A DNA stretch of 64,000 nucleotides. Origin: G963665975 sp963665975. Lineage in GTDB: Bacteria; Bacteroidota; Rhodothermia; Rhodothermales; Bin80. The stretch lies in contig OY762508.1 of NCBI GenBank assembly GCA_963665975.1, positions 3,472,001-3,536,000 on the forward strand, written 5' to 3'. This document shows positions 44,646 to 54,000 of this stretch, piece after piece. The position numbers and the translations under genes were made by a program. Under the pieces are notes generated by a model. It saw only the letters and a program-made list of their open reading frames with translations. It was not told where the DNA came from and did no database searches. How positions within the stretch are numbered: the first letter of the stretch is position 1; the number at the start of each line of letters is the position of its first letter.

Positions 44646-45182
44646 CTATAACAATAGTCGCAGCAGGGTGATCACTGCACTCAGCATCACGGCTACACCA
44701 AACACCGTACGCGTTACTCGTTTGTTGACCTCTTCAAAACCCTGTGCCATTTCGACCTTAAGTCCGGCCATTTCGACCTTGAGTCCGGCCATTTCGGTCC
44801 CTACCTTGGTCTCAAGCCTGACAATGTCGGTCTCTATCTTGGACTCAAGCCTGATAAATCCGGTTTCTATCTTGGACTCAAGATTAGCAACTTCAGTCTC
44901 TACCTTGGTCTCTAGCTTGACAATCTCAGCCTTGGTCGCAGCAGTCTCGGAAAGGCGCGTGAGATCACCCTGCATAACGATGATGCCCGCTTCGATCCCG
45001 GCCTGATTAGCCTTGAGTTCCGCCACGTCTGCCTTGATTTCCGCCACGTCCGCCTTTGTCGCAACCGTGTCATCCATGGCATGCGCCAAAGACTCCACCA
45101 ATGCATCCGCCTGCTTCAAATCAAAGCCGGCGGCGGTGAGCTTGCGACTTACGCTCAGAGTATCAAACATGGGTAAGGGCAT
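44646..45182 (-). CDS. DUF1640-like coiled-coil protein with C-terminal membrane anchor
   Basis: A 178-aa protein beginning MFDTLSVSRKLTAAGFDLKQ (from the second ATG, 45170), the usual opening of the DUF1640 family. It continues as a long coiled coil of heptads (KADVAEIKADVAELKA, then KLETKVETEVANLESKIETG) that are internally repetitive. The last about 20 residues (VFGVAVMLSAVITLLRLLL) form one membrane helix. It lies between the two halves of the split PorV pseudogene, so it arrived with an insertion or its surroundings were rearranged. Function unknown in bacteria. Confidence 0.75.
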   Translation of the reverse strand: MPLPMFDTLSVSRKLTAAGFDLKQADALVESLAHAMDDTVATKADVAEIKADVAELKANQAGIEAGIIVMQGDLTRLSETAATKAEIVKLETKVETEVANLESKIETGFIRLESKIETDIVRLETKVGTEMAGLKVEMAGLKVEMAQGFEEVNKRVTRTVFGVAVMLSAVITLLRLLL

Positions 45183-45732
45183 CGTTAATGAACTCCGTGC
45201 CGATGCGGCATTCTTATGTGCATAATACGCAATCAGGGAGTGACGTTATCCATCCCGGTTACTGTCAAGCTAACGAAGGTGGGGCATCCTGCAATCCGGG
45301 TGTTGTTACGTTCCTGCTACGATTGCCACCCCTACCTTACTTTTACGCCTGTCGGATTCGAAGATGCGCAACCCGACCGCCCGGAGCCACACCGCATCTT
45401 CCCGGGGTCGATCATGACTGTTCCCGTATTCGTAGCCCGGGCATCACCGGAAGACTCGTTGTTCCGCCGACGACTTTAGGAATGCGTGATTCTGCGTGGA
45501 TCCCTATGATCGTAATACATTCGGCGAGGTGACCGATTACGTTGCGCTTCTTTTCCACTTCGCGCAAGAGCATCACGTCAGCGCCGAGAATGTCTCTGAC
45601 GACGTTACGTTATAGAGCCTCTTGCAAAACCCTGGCTTGAAGATTTTGAATGCTTGTGAGGAAGACCTCGGGTAGACTGGCGCCCGCCTCGAGCAGAACA
45701 GTCTCGTGGTGTCCGAACCTGTAGAGACTTCT
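45183..45732. other. Non-coding stretch with a possible haem-binding-domain remnant and a dispersed repeat
   Basis: No intact gene. On the plus strand around 45283-45348 a frame reads IRVLLRSCYDCHPYLTFTP. This contains a CxxCH haem-c motif in the style of the short haem-binding domain (SCYDCHSN...) of Bacteroidota, but the residues after it no longer match. The rest is unassigned up to the dispersed repeat at 45613-45706. Confidence 0.3.
45613..45706 (-). repeat. Dispersed repeat ending in GTTTTGCAAGAGGCTCT, copy 3 (inverted)
   Basis: Read on the minus strand it contains GGGCGCCAGT, CCCGAGGTCTTCCTCACAAGC and AGGGTTTTGCAAGAGGCTCT, matching 17641-17720 and 21241-21315. It begins almost where the 5' half of the PorV pseudogene stops, so it may mark one edge of the insertion. 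A weaker direct relative of its end (GAACCTCTTGCAGAAC) is at 44589-44604, near the other edge. Confidence 0.5.
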
Positions 45733-46006
45733 CCGCTTGTGTTGGGACGGAATCAAAATCCTGGATCGTAACCGTGAAATCCAGGTTGTTATCACCGAGC
45801 CGTTACCCGATTCCGACGAAATTCATTCTGATATCCGCCACGTTACGCACTATGCCGGACAGCACCGTGGTCCCGTGATTGCCGGCAAGGCCCGCCGGAT
45901 TCGCAAAAAGCACCGCAAGAGTGTTCATACCGCGTGTCGTCGTATTGTCGAGCGACGTTAGCGGAACCAGCAGTTCTGCTGCTCTTGCAATACAGATTCG
46001 GAATCG
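45733..46006 (-). pseudogene. PorV-like pseudogene, 5' portion
   Basis: A minus-strand frame reads AAELLVPLTS, NTLAVLFANPAGLAGNHGTT and VADIRMNFVGIG, then a stop, then RLGDNNLDFTVTIQDFDSVP. These match AVELLVPVTA, GLEALYANPAGLTNNTGTTA, VADIGVNYFGIGQ and RIGENNLAFTITAWDFGDIP of the intact PorV-like gene at 49879-50949 in order. The match stops at about 45733 and resumes about 1.2 kb downstream at 44525. It lies after the giant T9SS gene at 46189, as the intact PorV follows its own giant gene. Confidence 0.8.
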
Positions 46007-46188
46007 CTGCCTCGCACTGTGGCTTTACGGAAGTGATAAAGCACATGGCGGGCATGGACAGTAGCGGTCAAGAGCTAATCGTAGCTTGGTTCTCACGTCT
46101 TTCTTACTTCTCCGTTTCTTTGAGAGTACCCATTGTGTGTGGATGCTCTTTTCGACCCCTTACAACATGGACGCAGTGAGCGTGCTAT

Positions 46189-49100
46189 TTAATAGACGTT
46201 CAGCTGGATCCGTTTTTTGACCACCGCGAACTTGAGTACTTTCGTGCCCACGTTCGGGACATCGAAGTGTATCAGGTACATGCCGCTGGCGATGGGAAGG
46301 TTGTGGTCTGTAGTCAGGTTCCAGGAAATCGTCGCTACACCCGGAGACTGCTTCTCAATCGTCTTGATCAGCGTCCCGTTCAGCGTGAAGATGCGAATCG
46401 TCGCCGCATCCGGCATATTCGTGAAGCGTACCTGGTCGCTGAACTGGCTCACTTCGTACTCCGACGCGCCCCGGTATGGGTTCGGCACGATGCCGATGTC
46501 GTCCAGCCGCGCCACTTTCGCGGCTTGATCCGGCTCCTGCGCTCCCAGACCGACCGTGGACAGCGTGAACACATCCCCCGGCTGATTCGGCTTGTTGGTC
46601 ACCAGGCGGAAGACCGTTCCGGTTTCCGGCAGAGAAGGATTGTACGGCGGCGCCGTACCCCCGTTGTGGACAACGAGCACCGTGCGCGCCAAAACCTCCA
46701 CGGCCGATCCCTCTCCTGCAAAGAACGCGTCATGCCCCGCCTCGCCCGGACTGACATCCTCCGGACGCATCCAGTACGTCCAGTCCGTGAACGGATCGTC
46801 ATCCGCCGAAGAAGAGGGATGGTCGCCCCCGATGTCGTAGACCCCTTCCACGTTCACATCCAACAGCACCGCCACCATACGCACATCGTCGCTCGGATCG
46901 TCCGGCGTGCTTACCCCAGTCTGCCACAGTTCGTAGGGCACCTCGACCATACCGCCACCCTGGAATCTCAGCCACGCCAGACAGTCTCCCGGCGCCAACA
47001 CCCCGTCAATGCCATCAGCACAGCGCTGCGTAAAGCGCATCTCGTAGTCGGTGATGCCGATCACATCCAACCCCGCACGGGTTGCGCGACCCAGGAATGT
47101 GGAGCCATCTGATCTCGGACCAAACAAGCCGGAACTGGCGCCGCCCGCATGGAAGCCCCAGCGGGAGTTGTTGGTCGACTGCTGCCGGCCTCGCTCAGGA
47201 GCTCCCAGTCCTCTCGGATCCGGAAAGCCTGCCCAGCCAAACGCGCCATAGTCCGGAGGATCCAGCGGACCGGCAGCATTGGCCGACGTCTGGAAATCCT
47301 TGAACCCGGGCGTCGGACCAAGCACCGAGAATATGAACCCGTCCACAAGAATGACATTCACCCGCTGCGGCGCAGGCGAAGATCCCGCCGATCCGTCGAA
47401 GATCACCGTACCATCCCGCTTGATGTCATAGGTGATGGAACTGGTCGCCGCCGTAGCCTGCGCCTTCTGCAACTCGGCAGCAGGTAGCGGATCGATGATG
47501 TCGCCCTTTTCCTGCATCGCGCCATCCGGACGCTTGCCGAACTCCGCCTCGTAGAACTCTACGGTGTAGGTGCCATCCTGCACAATGCCGGGATTGACGA
47601 CACTGGCGTAGACTGTTCCGTTGCCAATGCCGTAATGGGTCGCAAGCACGTCTGCAGCAACGCTTCTGGCCGCCTCCAGGGCCGCTTCAGACACCACCCT
47701 GGTAGAGCGTGCGGGGATCACCTCAATGCGGGCGATGGGGCCGCGATATACATTTGGCGACGAAGCGTCGTTGTAGGCATACGCCTGTACGCCAAAGTAG
47801 TATGTCGTGTAGTTCGTCAGGCCTCCTATCGTGTGGTAGGTCTGCACGCCGGAATCGGTGCCCCAGGCCGTAACCATCGTAGGCTCGCCGGGAATTCCGT
47901 CAATGACGCGGGTGATGCCGTTGGGCATATCATAGTTGGCAATCACGCTGCCAACCTGGTCCAGTGCGTTGTCGTATTGGTAAACGGTGTATCCCTCGAA
48001 GACGTATTCGTTGTTGCCCACAGGCGCGAACGGATCCTCGACGCGGTAGCCTTCCAGATAATTGTTGGCATTGGCCGAATTGGTCCACTCCAGGATAACC
48101 CGCCCATCCAGCGCCGTAGCCGTCACGTTGGGGGCATTAGGCGGATCCGGAATATCGAAATTCACATCGAAGGCCGCCTGCGCCAACTCGTCGGCGATCT
48201 TCAGCTTCTGCACGGAGTCGTAATTGTTTTCTCCCTGCGCCCAAACGATGCCAAAGACGACCTGCTGATAATCGTTCGGGTTGATTGTAAACGGTCCCGA
48301 GGACATCACAAACCGCCGGTCAAAGGCCATGCGCGGCGTGCCGGCATCGTCGAAGTTGCATTCCGACCAGAACTGGCAACTGGCAGGTCCGCTTCCCGTA
48401 TCACCGGGGAACATGATGTCGGTGGGAATATCCGAGAATACAACCCCGTGGCCTCCGAGCGTGATCCGCGTGCCGTCTTTCCAGCGGCCCGACAGATAGT
48501 TGTAATAGTGCTGCCCGTTAAATGGAGACGCGTTTACGCGACCTGGACCGTCGAACCAGTGGACAAAGTGTTTCATTGTCAGATTCTTGAAATCCGGACG
48601 CGGCGTTCCACTTATGTATGCGGTATCACCTGGTGACGGCACAATCGGACCTTGGAAGAAGTCGTAGCCCAATGCCGGTGGTATACCGTATCCATCGCCG
48701 CCTTCGTCCTCGTTATCCGAATTCCAGACGAACCCCATGCCACGCAGGGTATCACTGCCTATCCAGTCGTCCTGGTAGTTGCCCAGGTCGGGATCAGAGT
48801 AAAGGCCGATATAGGTATCGGTCAGCGGCACATCTCCCTTGTAGAACAGGTCGTACTTGTAGAATGTCGTATTTCCGATATCTCCTCCAGAGTCAAAAGC
48901 GAAGGCCAATGCGTGCACCTCCAGACCGATCGGTGGCGTGTCCGCACCGCCAGCCAAGTGTTCGTTGCCCCGGTCGTTCATGATCCACCACACGGACTGA
49001 TCGCCCAACAGGGCAGGACGTTCGCCTCCGTTCAGATCGACAACGCGGTATTTGCGCTGTGCGAGCGGGACAGTAATGTCGAAGCGCACCTGTTCGTCCT

Positions 49101-49623
49101 CTTCATCAGTCTCTCCGTCGCTGTCATCATCTATGCGGTTGCCTGGCGGCGCCAGCGTCGGTGCGCCCAGGCCGGTGGGCCATTCACTGAGATCCGGTGT
49201 GGCGACGCCCGTTGCTTCATACTCCTCGATATCCGAGCGGCTTACCTTGTACATGCGGTCGTATTCCGCGCAATCTGCCGGAGGGGCACCGAGTTCATCC
49301 AGAGGGCCTGCCCAGAACTGATACCATGCATATTGGGTAGCGGCCACCCTAAGCTGGCCACCGACCATACCACCGACCCAGATACCCGAGTTGAAGATGG
49401 CATTTGCGCCACCTCCCTTGGGCACCTCGTATACGGAGGGGTCGCCTCGCCAAAAGAGGTTGCCGTTATTCAGAAGCCGCGCCCGCACGTTGTTCACGTC
49501 CAGGTAGGCTTCTCCAACGGCAGGTCTACAGTTACCTATTTGAGCCATAGTCTCGGGAGCAATCCCCAAGGCCAGCGTGAAAACGGCCAGAACCCCTGCG
49601 GTCTTTCCTATTAGCATGGCCAT
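46189..49623 (-). CDS. Giant secreted T9SS cargo protein (about 1140 aa), paralogue B
   Basis: A 1144-aa exported protein with a signal peptide ending APETMAQIG. Residues about 30-480 form an unrecognised N-terminal region with an acidic, Ca-binding-like run (RIDDDSDGETDEEDEQ, about 162-177). A fibronectin type III-like domain runs from about 505 (PPNAPNVTATALDGRVILEW) to about 640. The last about 80 residues (IVPNPYRGASEYE ... TIRIFTLNGTLIKTIEKQSP ... KRIQLNVY) form a T9SS-type sorting domain. It is a close paralogue of the gene at 51020. Its partner PorV gene downstream is the split pseudogene. Start is ATG 49623 or 49617. Confidence 0.85.
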   Translation of the reverse strand: MAMLIGKTAGVLAVFTLALGIAPETMAQIGNCRPAVGEAYLDVNNVRARLLNNGNLFWRGDPSVYEVPKGGGANAIFNSGIWVGGMVGGQLRVAATQYAWYQFWAGPLDELGAPPADCAEYDRMYKVSRSDIEEYEATGVATPDLSEWPTGLGAPTLAPPGNRIDDDSDGETDEEDEQVRFDITVPLAQRKYRVVDLNGGERPALLGDQSVWWIMNDRGNEHLAGGADTPPIGLEVHALAFAFDSGGDIGNTTFYKYDLFYKGDVPLTDTYIGLYSDPDLGNYQDDWIGSDTLRGMGFVWNSDNEDEGGDGYGIPPALGYDFFQGPIVPSPGDTAYISGTPRPDFKNLTMKHFVHWFDGPGRVNASPFNGQHYYNYLSGRWKDGTRITLGGHGVVFSDIPTDIMFPGDTGSGPASCQFWSECNFDDAGTPRMAFDRRFVMSSGPFTINPNDYQQVVFGIVWAQGENNYDSVQKLKIADELAQAAFDVNFDIPDPPNAPNVTATALDGRVILEWTNSANANNYLEGYRVEDPFAPVGNNEYVFEGYTVYQYDNALDQVGSVIANYDMPNGITRVIDGIPGEPTMVTAWGTDSGVQTYHTIGGLTNYTTYYFGVQAYAYNDASSPNVYRGPIARIEVIPARSTRVVSEAALEAARSVAADVLATHYGIGNGTVYASVVNPGIVQDGTYTVEFYEAEFGKRPDGAMQEKGDIIDPLPAAELQKAQATAATSSITYDIKRDGTVIFDGSAGSSPAPQRVNVILVDGFIFSVLGPTPGFKDFQTSANAAGPLDPPDYGAFGWAGFPDPRGLGAPERGRQQSTNNSRWGFHAGGASSGLFGPRSDGSTFLGRATRAGLDVIGITDYEMRFTQRCADGIDGVLAPGDCLAWLRFQGGGMVEVPYELWQTGVSTPDDPSDDVRMVAVLLDVNVEGVYDIGGDHPSSSADDDPFTDWTYWMRPEDVSPGEAGHDAFFAGEGSAVEVLARTVLVVHNGGTAPPYNPSLPETGTVFRLVTNKPNQPGDVFTLSTVGLGAQEPDQAAKVARLDDIGIVPNPYRGASEYEVSQFSDQVRFTNMPDAATIRIFTLNGTLIKTIEKQSPGVATISWNLTTDHNLPIASGMYLIHFDVPNVGTKVLKFAVVKKRIQLNVY

Positions 49624-49771
49624 CCTTCCATGTACTTGTTGATGGCTCTCATTATTGATCCAACGATCCAGGGATCAAAAGGAACCAGGCTGCAGCCTCC
49701 CAGGGACAGATGCGAAGGCACCGCAACTGTTTAGTCGACACACTACAACACGGGCGCAGTGAACGTGCTAT

Positions 49772-49847
49772 CTAGTAGACGTTCAGCAGGATCCGCTTTT
49801 CGACCACCGCGAAATTGAGCACTTTCGTGCCCACGTTCGGGACATCT
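49772..49847 (-). pseudogene. Fossil 3' end of a third giant T9SS cargo gene
   Basis: On the minus strand this reads NVGTKVLNFAVVEKRILLNV followed by Y and a stop, matching the last residues NVGTKVLKFAVVKKRIQLNV of the two intact giant genes. The 3' flank at 49738-49771 (CGGGCGCAGTGAACGTGCTAT) also matches the flank of the 46189 gene (CGCAGTGAGCGTGCTAT). It lies between the PorV-like gene and the start region of the 46189 gene, and is a trace of the duplication that made the array. Confidence 0.8.
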
Positions 49848-49878
49848 AAGGCCTGTCTGATAACAATCTTGAGTTATC

Positions 49879-50949
49879 CTACAAGGTCACCGAAGCGGTG
49901 ATGAACTGGAGGTCATCGAAGTACTCTGTCGGAACCATGGCGTAGTCCAGCGTCAAGCGTGTGCCGGATAACATCAGGTTGAGCCCCGCACCTAAGGAAT
50001 ACCCCTTGTAGAAGGTCAGGTCTGTATCTTGCGACAGTTCGAAACCGCCCCGGACATAGATCATATCCCGGAGACCTACTTCGATACCGCCGCTGTACTG
50101 ATCCTGGTCGAAGCTGTTGGAGCGGAAATTGCCCAACACGGTAACGGTGGATCCGGCCATCAGATTCCGCGTGTAGGCTACGCCAAAATTCAGCAGTGTC
50201 GGGAATTGCATCGCCTCCGACTGAATATCGATCGCGTTGTTCGACGCATTCCCTGGCTGGCCGGGAAGTTGCACCTGGCGCGTTAGTCCGGTGCCCTGGT
50301 ACTGAAGCTCGTTGCCGATATTCTTCAGCGCCACACCCAACCGCAATCCGGTTTCGCCGACCACGTATGTCATGCCCGCGTCGACTGCGACTCCAGTGGC
50401 GGTCATGTCGTCGATGGTCTCGTTGACCAGTTTGAACGTCACGCCGGCGGCGATACGGTCTGTAAGCGAACGTGCATAGCTCAGACCTGCCGTGATGAAG
50501 GAGACGTCGAAGGTTACGTCCGTAATCTCCGGGTTAAGCTCGGTCTGACGCGGAATGTCTCCGAAATCCCAGGCCGTAATAGTAAAGGCCAGGTTATTTT
50601 CGCCGATCCGCTGACCGATGCCGAAATAGTTAACCCCGATGTCGGCGACGTAGTTCAGGCGACTGAACAGTGCGGTAGTTCCCGTATTGTTCGTCAACCC
50701 TGCAGGGTTGGCGTACAGGGCTTCCAGACCGTTCATGTCGGCCAGACTGCTCGTGGTGGCATTACCCAGCGCCGTATACCGAGCTGTAACGGGCACCAGC
50801 AATTCCACGGCGCCCGATGTTCCGATGCGGTTCTGGTCCGCCTGGTTCGTACCCGCACCACCGCTGCCTTGCGCGAAGACCGGAGCAGCAGCGAACCCTA
50901 GCATGAAAAGCAGCGCGAGGCACCAGGCTGTGTACTTGTGTGCGTTCAT
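49879..50949 (-). CDS. PorV/PorQ-family outer-membrane protein (PorV-like)
   Basis: A 356-aa exported beta-barrel protein with signal peptide ending APVFAQGS. ELLVPVTARYTALGNAT, then GLEALYANPAGLTNNTGTTA, is the family opening. GLRDMIYVRGGFELSQDTD and the final RLTLDYAMVP...FITASVTL are barrel strands. PorV-type proteins receive T9SS cargo at the outer membrane. It sits directly after the giant cargo gene 51020-54436 (70 bases between), suggesting a dedicated cargo-receptor pair. It may serve the second giant protein too, whose own PorV copy is broken. Confidence 0.82.
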   Translation of the reverse strand: MNAHKYTAWCLALLFMLGFAAAPVFAQGSGGAGTNQADQNRIGTSGAVELLVPVTARYTALGNATTSSLADMNGLEALYANPAGLTNNTGTTALFSRLNYVADIGVNYFGIGQRIGENNLAFTITAWDFGDIPRQTELNPEITDVTFDVSFITAGLSYARSLTDRIAAGVTFKLVNETIDDMTATGVAVDAGMTYVVGETGLRLGVALKNIGNELQYQGTGLTRQVQLPGQPGNASNNAIDIQSEAMQFPTLLNFGVAYTRNLMAGSTVTVLGNFRSNSFDQDQYSGGIEVGLRDMIYVRGGFELSQDTDLTFYKGYSLGAGLNLMLSGTRLTLDYAMVPTEYFDDLQFITASVTL

Positions 50950-51019
50950 TTGAATGATCCTCCTTGCTTTGCAGGAAAAATGTCAAGACCGTAGTGACGG
51001 ACTCACAGGGTGGGCCTGC

Positions 51020-54000
51020 CTAGTAGACGTTCAGCTGGATCCGTTTTTTGACCACGGCGAACTTGAGTACTTTCGTGCCCACGTTCGGGACATCGAAGTG
51101 TATCAGGTACATGCCGCTGGCGATGGGAAGGTTGTGGTCCGTAGTCAGGTTCCAGGAAATCGTCGCAACACCTGGAGACTGCTTCTCAATCGTCTTGATC
51201 AGCGTCCCGTTCAGCGTGAAGACGCGAATCGTCGCCGCATCCGGCATATTCGTGAAGCGCACCTGGTCTGAGAGCTGGCTCACTTCGTACTCCGACGCGC
51301 CCCGGTACGGATTCGGCACGATGCCGATGTCGTCCAGCCGCGCCACCTTTGTGGCTTGATCCGGCTCCTGCGCTCCCAGACCGACCGTGGACATAGTGAA
51401 CACATCCCCCGGCTGATTCGGCTTGTTGGTCACCAGACGGAAGACCGTTCCGGTTTCCGGCAGAGAAGGATTGTACGGCGGCGCCGAACCCCCGTTGTGG
51501 ACAACGAGCACCGTGCGCGCCAATACCTCAGAAGCCGATCCCTCTCCTCTAAAGAACGCATCATGTCCCGCCTCGCCCGGACTGACATCCTCCGGACGCA
51601 TCCAGTACGTCCAGTCCGTGAATGGATCGTCATCCGAGGAAGAGCCTGCATGGTCTCCCCCGATGTCGTAGACCCCTTCCACGTTCACATCCAACAGCAC
51701 AGGCACCATACGCACATCGTCGCTCGGATCGTCCGGCGTGCTTACCCCAGTCTGCCACAGCTCGTAGGGCACCTCGACCAGACCGCCACCCTGGAATCTC
51801 AGCCAGGCCAGACAGTCTCCCGGTGCCAACACCCCGTCGACGCCATCCACACAGCGCTGCGTAAAGCGCATCTCGTAGTCGGTGATGCCAATCACATCCA
51901 ACCCCGCACGGGTAGAGCGACCCAGGAAGGACCCGCCATCGCTTCTCGGACCAAATCCGCCCGAAGAACCGCCCGCATGGAAGCCCCAGCGGGAGTTGTT
52001 GGTCGACTGCTGCCGGCCTCGCTCAGGAGCTCCCAGTCCTCTCGGATCCGGAAAGCCTGCCCAGCCAAACGCGCCATAGTCCGGAGGATCCAGCGGACCG
52101 GCAGCATTGGCCGACGTCTGGAAATCCTTGAACCCGGGTGTCGGACCAAGCACCGAAAACTGCAACCCTTCCACAAGAACGATATTCTGCCGCTGCGGCG
52201 CAGGCGAAGATCCCTCCGATCCGTCGAAGACCACCGTGCCATCCCGCTTGATATCATAGGTGATGCCAACGGTCGCAGCCGTGGCCGCTGCTTTCTGCAA
52301 CTCGACAGCAGGTAGCGGATCGATGATGTCGCCCTTTTCCTGCATCGCGCCGTCCGGACGCTTGCCAAACTCCGCCTCGTAGAATTCCACGGTGTAGGTG
52401 CCATCCTGCAGAATCCCGGGATTGACGACACTGGCGTATACCACTCCGTCACCGATGCCCACCTTGGTTGCCTCCAGGTCCGCCTCGGCACTCGCTGCCG
52501 CCTCCAGCGCCGCGTCCGACAACACCTTGGTCGAACGGGTCGGCGTCACCTCAATACGGGCGACAGGACCGCGATAAATCTTCGGAGCCGAAGCGTCGTT
52601 GTAGGCATATGCCTGTACGCCAAAGTAGTACGTCGTGTAGTTGGTCAGGCCTCCTACCGTATGGTAGGGCTGCACGCCGGAATCGTTGCCCCTGGCCGTT
52701 TCCATCGTAGGCTCGCCGGGAATCCCGTCAATGACGCGGGTGATGCCGTTGGGCATATCATAGGTGGCAATCACGCTGCCTACCTGGTCCAGTGCGTTGT
52801 CGTACTGGTAGACGGTGTACCCCTCGAAGACGTATTCGTTATTGTCCACAGACGCAAACGGATCCTCGACGCGGTAGCCTTCCAGATAATTGTTGGCATT
52901 GGCCGGATTGGTCCATTCCAGGATGACCCGACCATCCAACGGCGTAGCCGTCACGTTGGGGGCATTAGGCGGACCCGGAATATCAAAGTTCACATCGAAG
53001 GCCGCCTGAGCCAACTCGTCGGCGATCTTCAGCTTCTGCACGGAGTCGTAATTGTTTTCTCCCTGCGCCCAAACGATGCCGAAGACGACCTGCTGGTAAT
53101 CGTTCGGGTTGATTGTGAACGGGCCCGAGGACATCACAAACCGCCGGTCAGCGGCCTCGATTGCCGTGCCGGCATCGTCGGAGTTACATTCCGACCAGTA
53201 CTGGCAACTGGCGGGTCCGCTTCCCGGATCGCCGGGATACATGAAGTCGGTGGGAATATCCGAGAAGTCACGCCCGTTGCCTCCGAGCGTGATCCGCTTG
53301 CCGTCTTTCCAGCGACCGGACAGATAGTTGTAATAGTCCTGCCCGTTTGCAGGGTCCTCGGTGACACCGTCACCGTTGTTGTAAAACACGAAGTGGGCCA
53401 TTTTCAGATTCGTGAAATCCGGAACCGGCGTCCCGCTGACGTACGCGGTATCACCCGGCGATGGCACAATCGGACCTTGGAAGAAGTCGTACCCCGCAGC
53501 CGGCGGAATGCCGTATCCGTCGCTGCCTTCGTCCTCGTTATCCGAATTCCAGACGAAGCCCATGCCACGCAGCGTGTCACTGCCTACCCAGTCGTCCTGG
53601 TAGTTGCCCAGGTCGGGGTCAGAGAAGAGGCCGATATAGGTATCGGTCAGCGGTACATCCCCCTTGTAGTACAGGTCGTACTTGTAGAAGGTCGTATTCC
53701 CGATGTCGCCTCCGGAATTGAAGGCGAAGGCCAGGGCGTGCACTTCAAGGCCGATCGGCGGTGTGTCCGCGCCGCGAGCCAGGTGTTCATTGCCCCGGTC
53801 GTTCATGATCCACCAGATGGATTGATCGCCGAGAATGGCAGGACGCTCCCCGCCCGCGAGATCAATCTTGCGGGTCAGCCGCTGCGAGACCGGCTGGTCA
53901 AGCACGAAGATCTGCTCACCATCCTCGTCTACCGTGCCATCGCCGTCATCGTCAACGCCGTTGTCGGGAGGGGCAAGCGTAGGCGCACCCAGTCCGGTGG

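Noticed and set aside
44335..45006. 223-codon plus-strand frame opposite the DUF1640 gene
   Set aside because: The Ser/Leu repeats are the reverse reading of the coiled-coil heptads.
46267..49614. Long plus-strand frames (281, 333 and 320 codons) opposite giant paralogue B
   Set aside because: Antisense shadows of the supported minus-strand gene.
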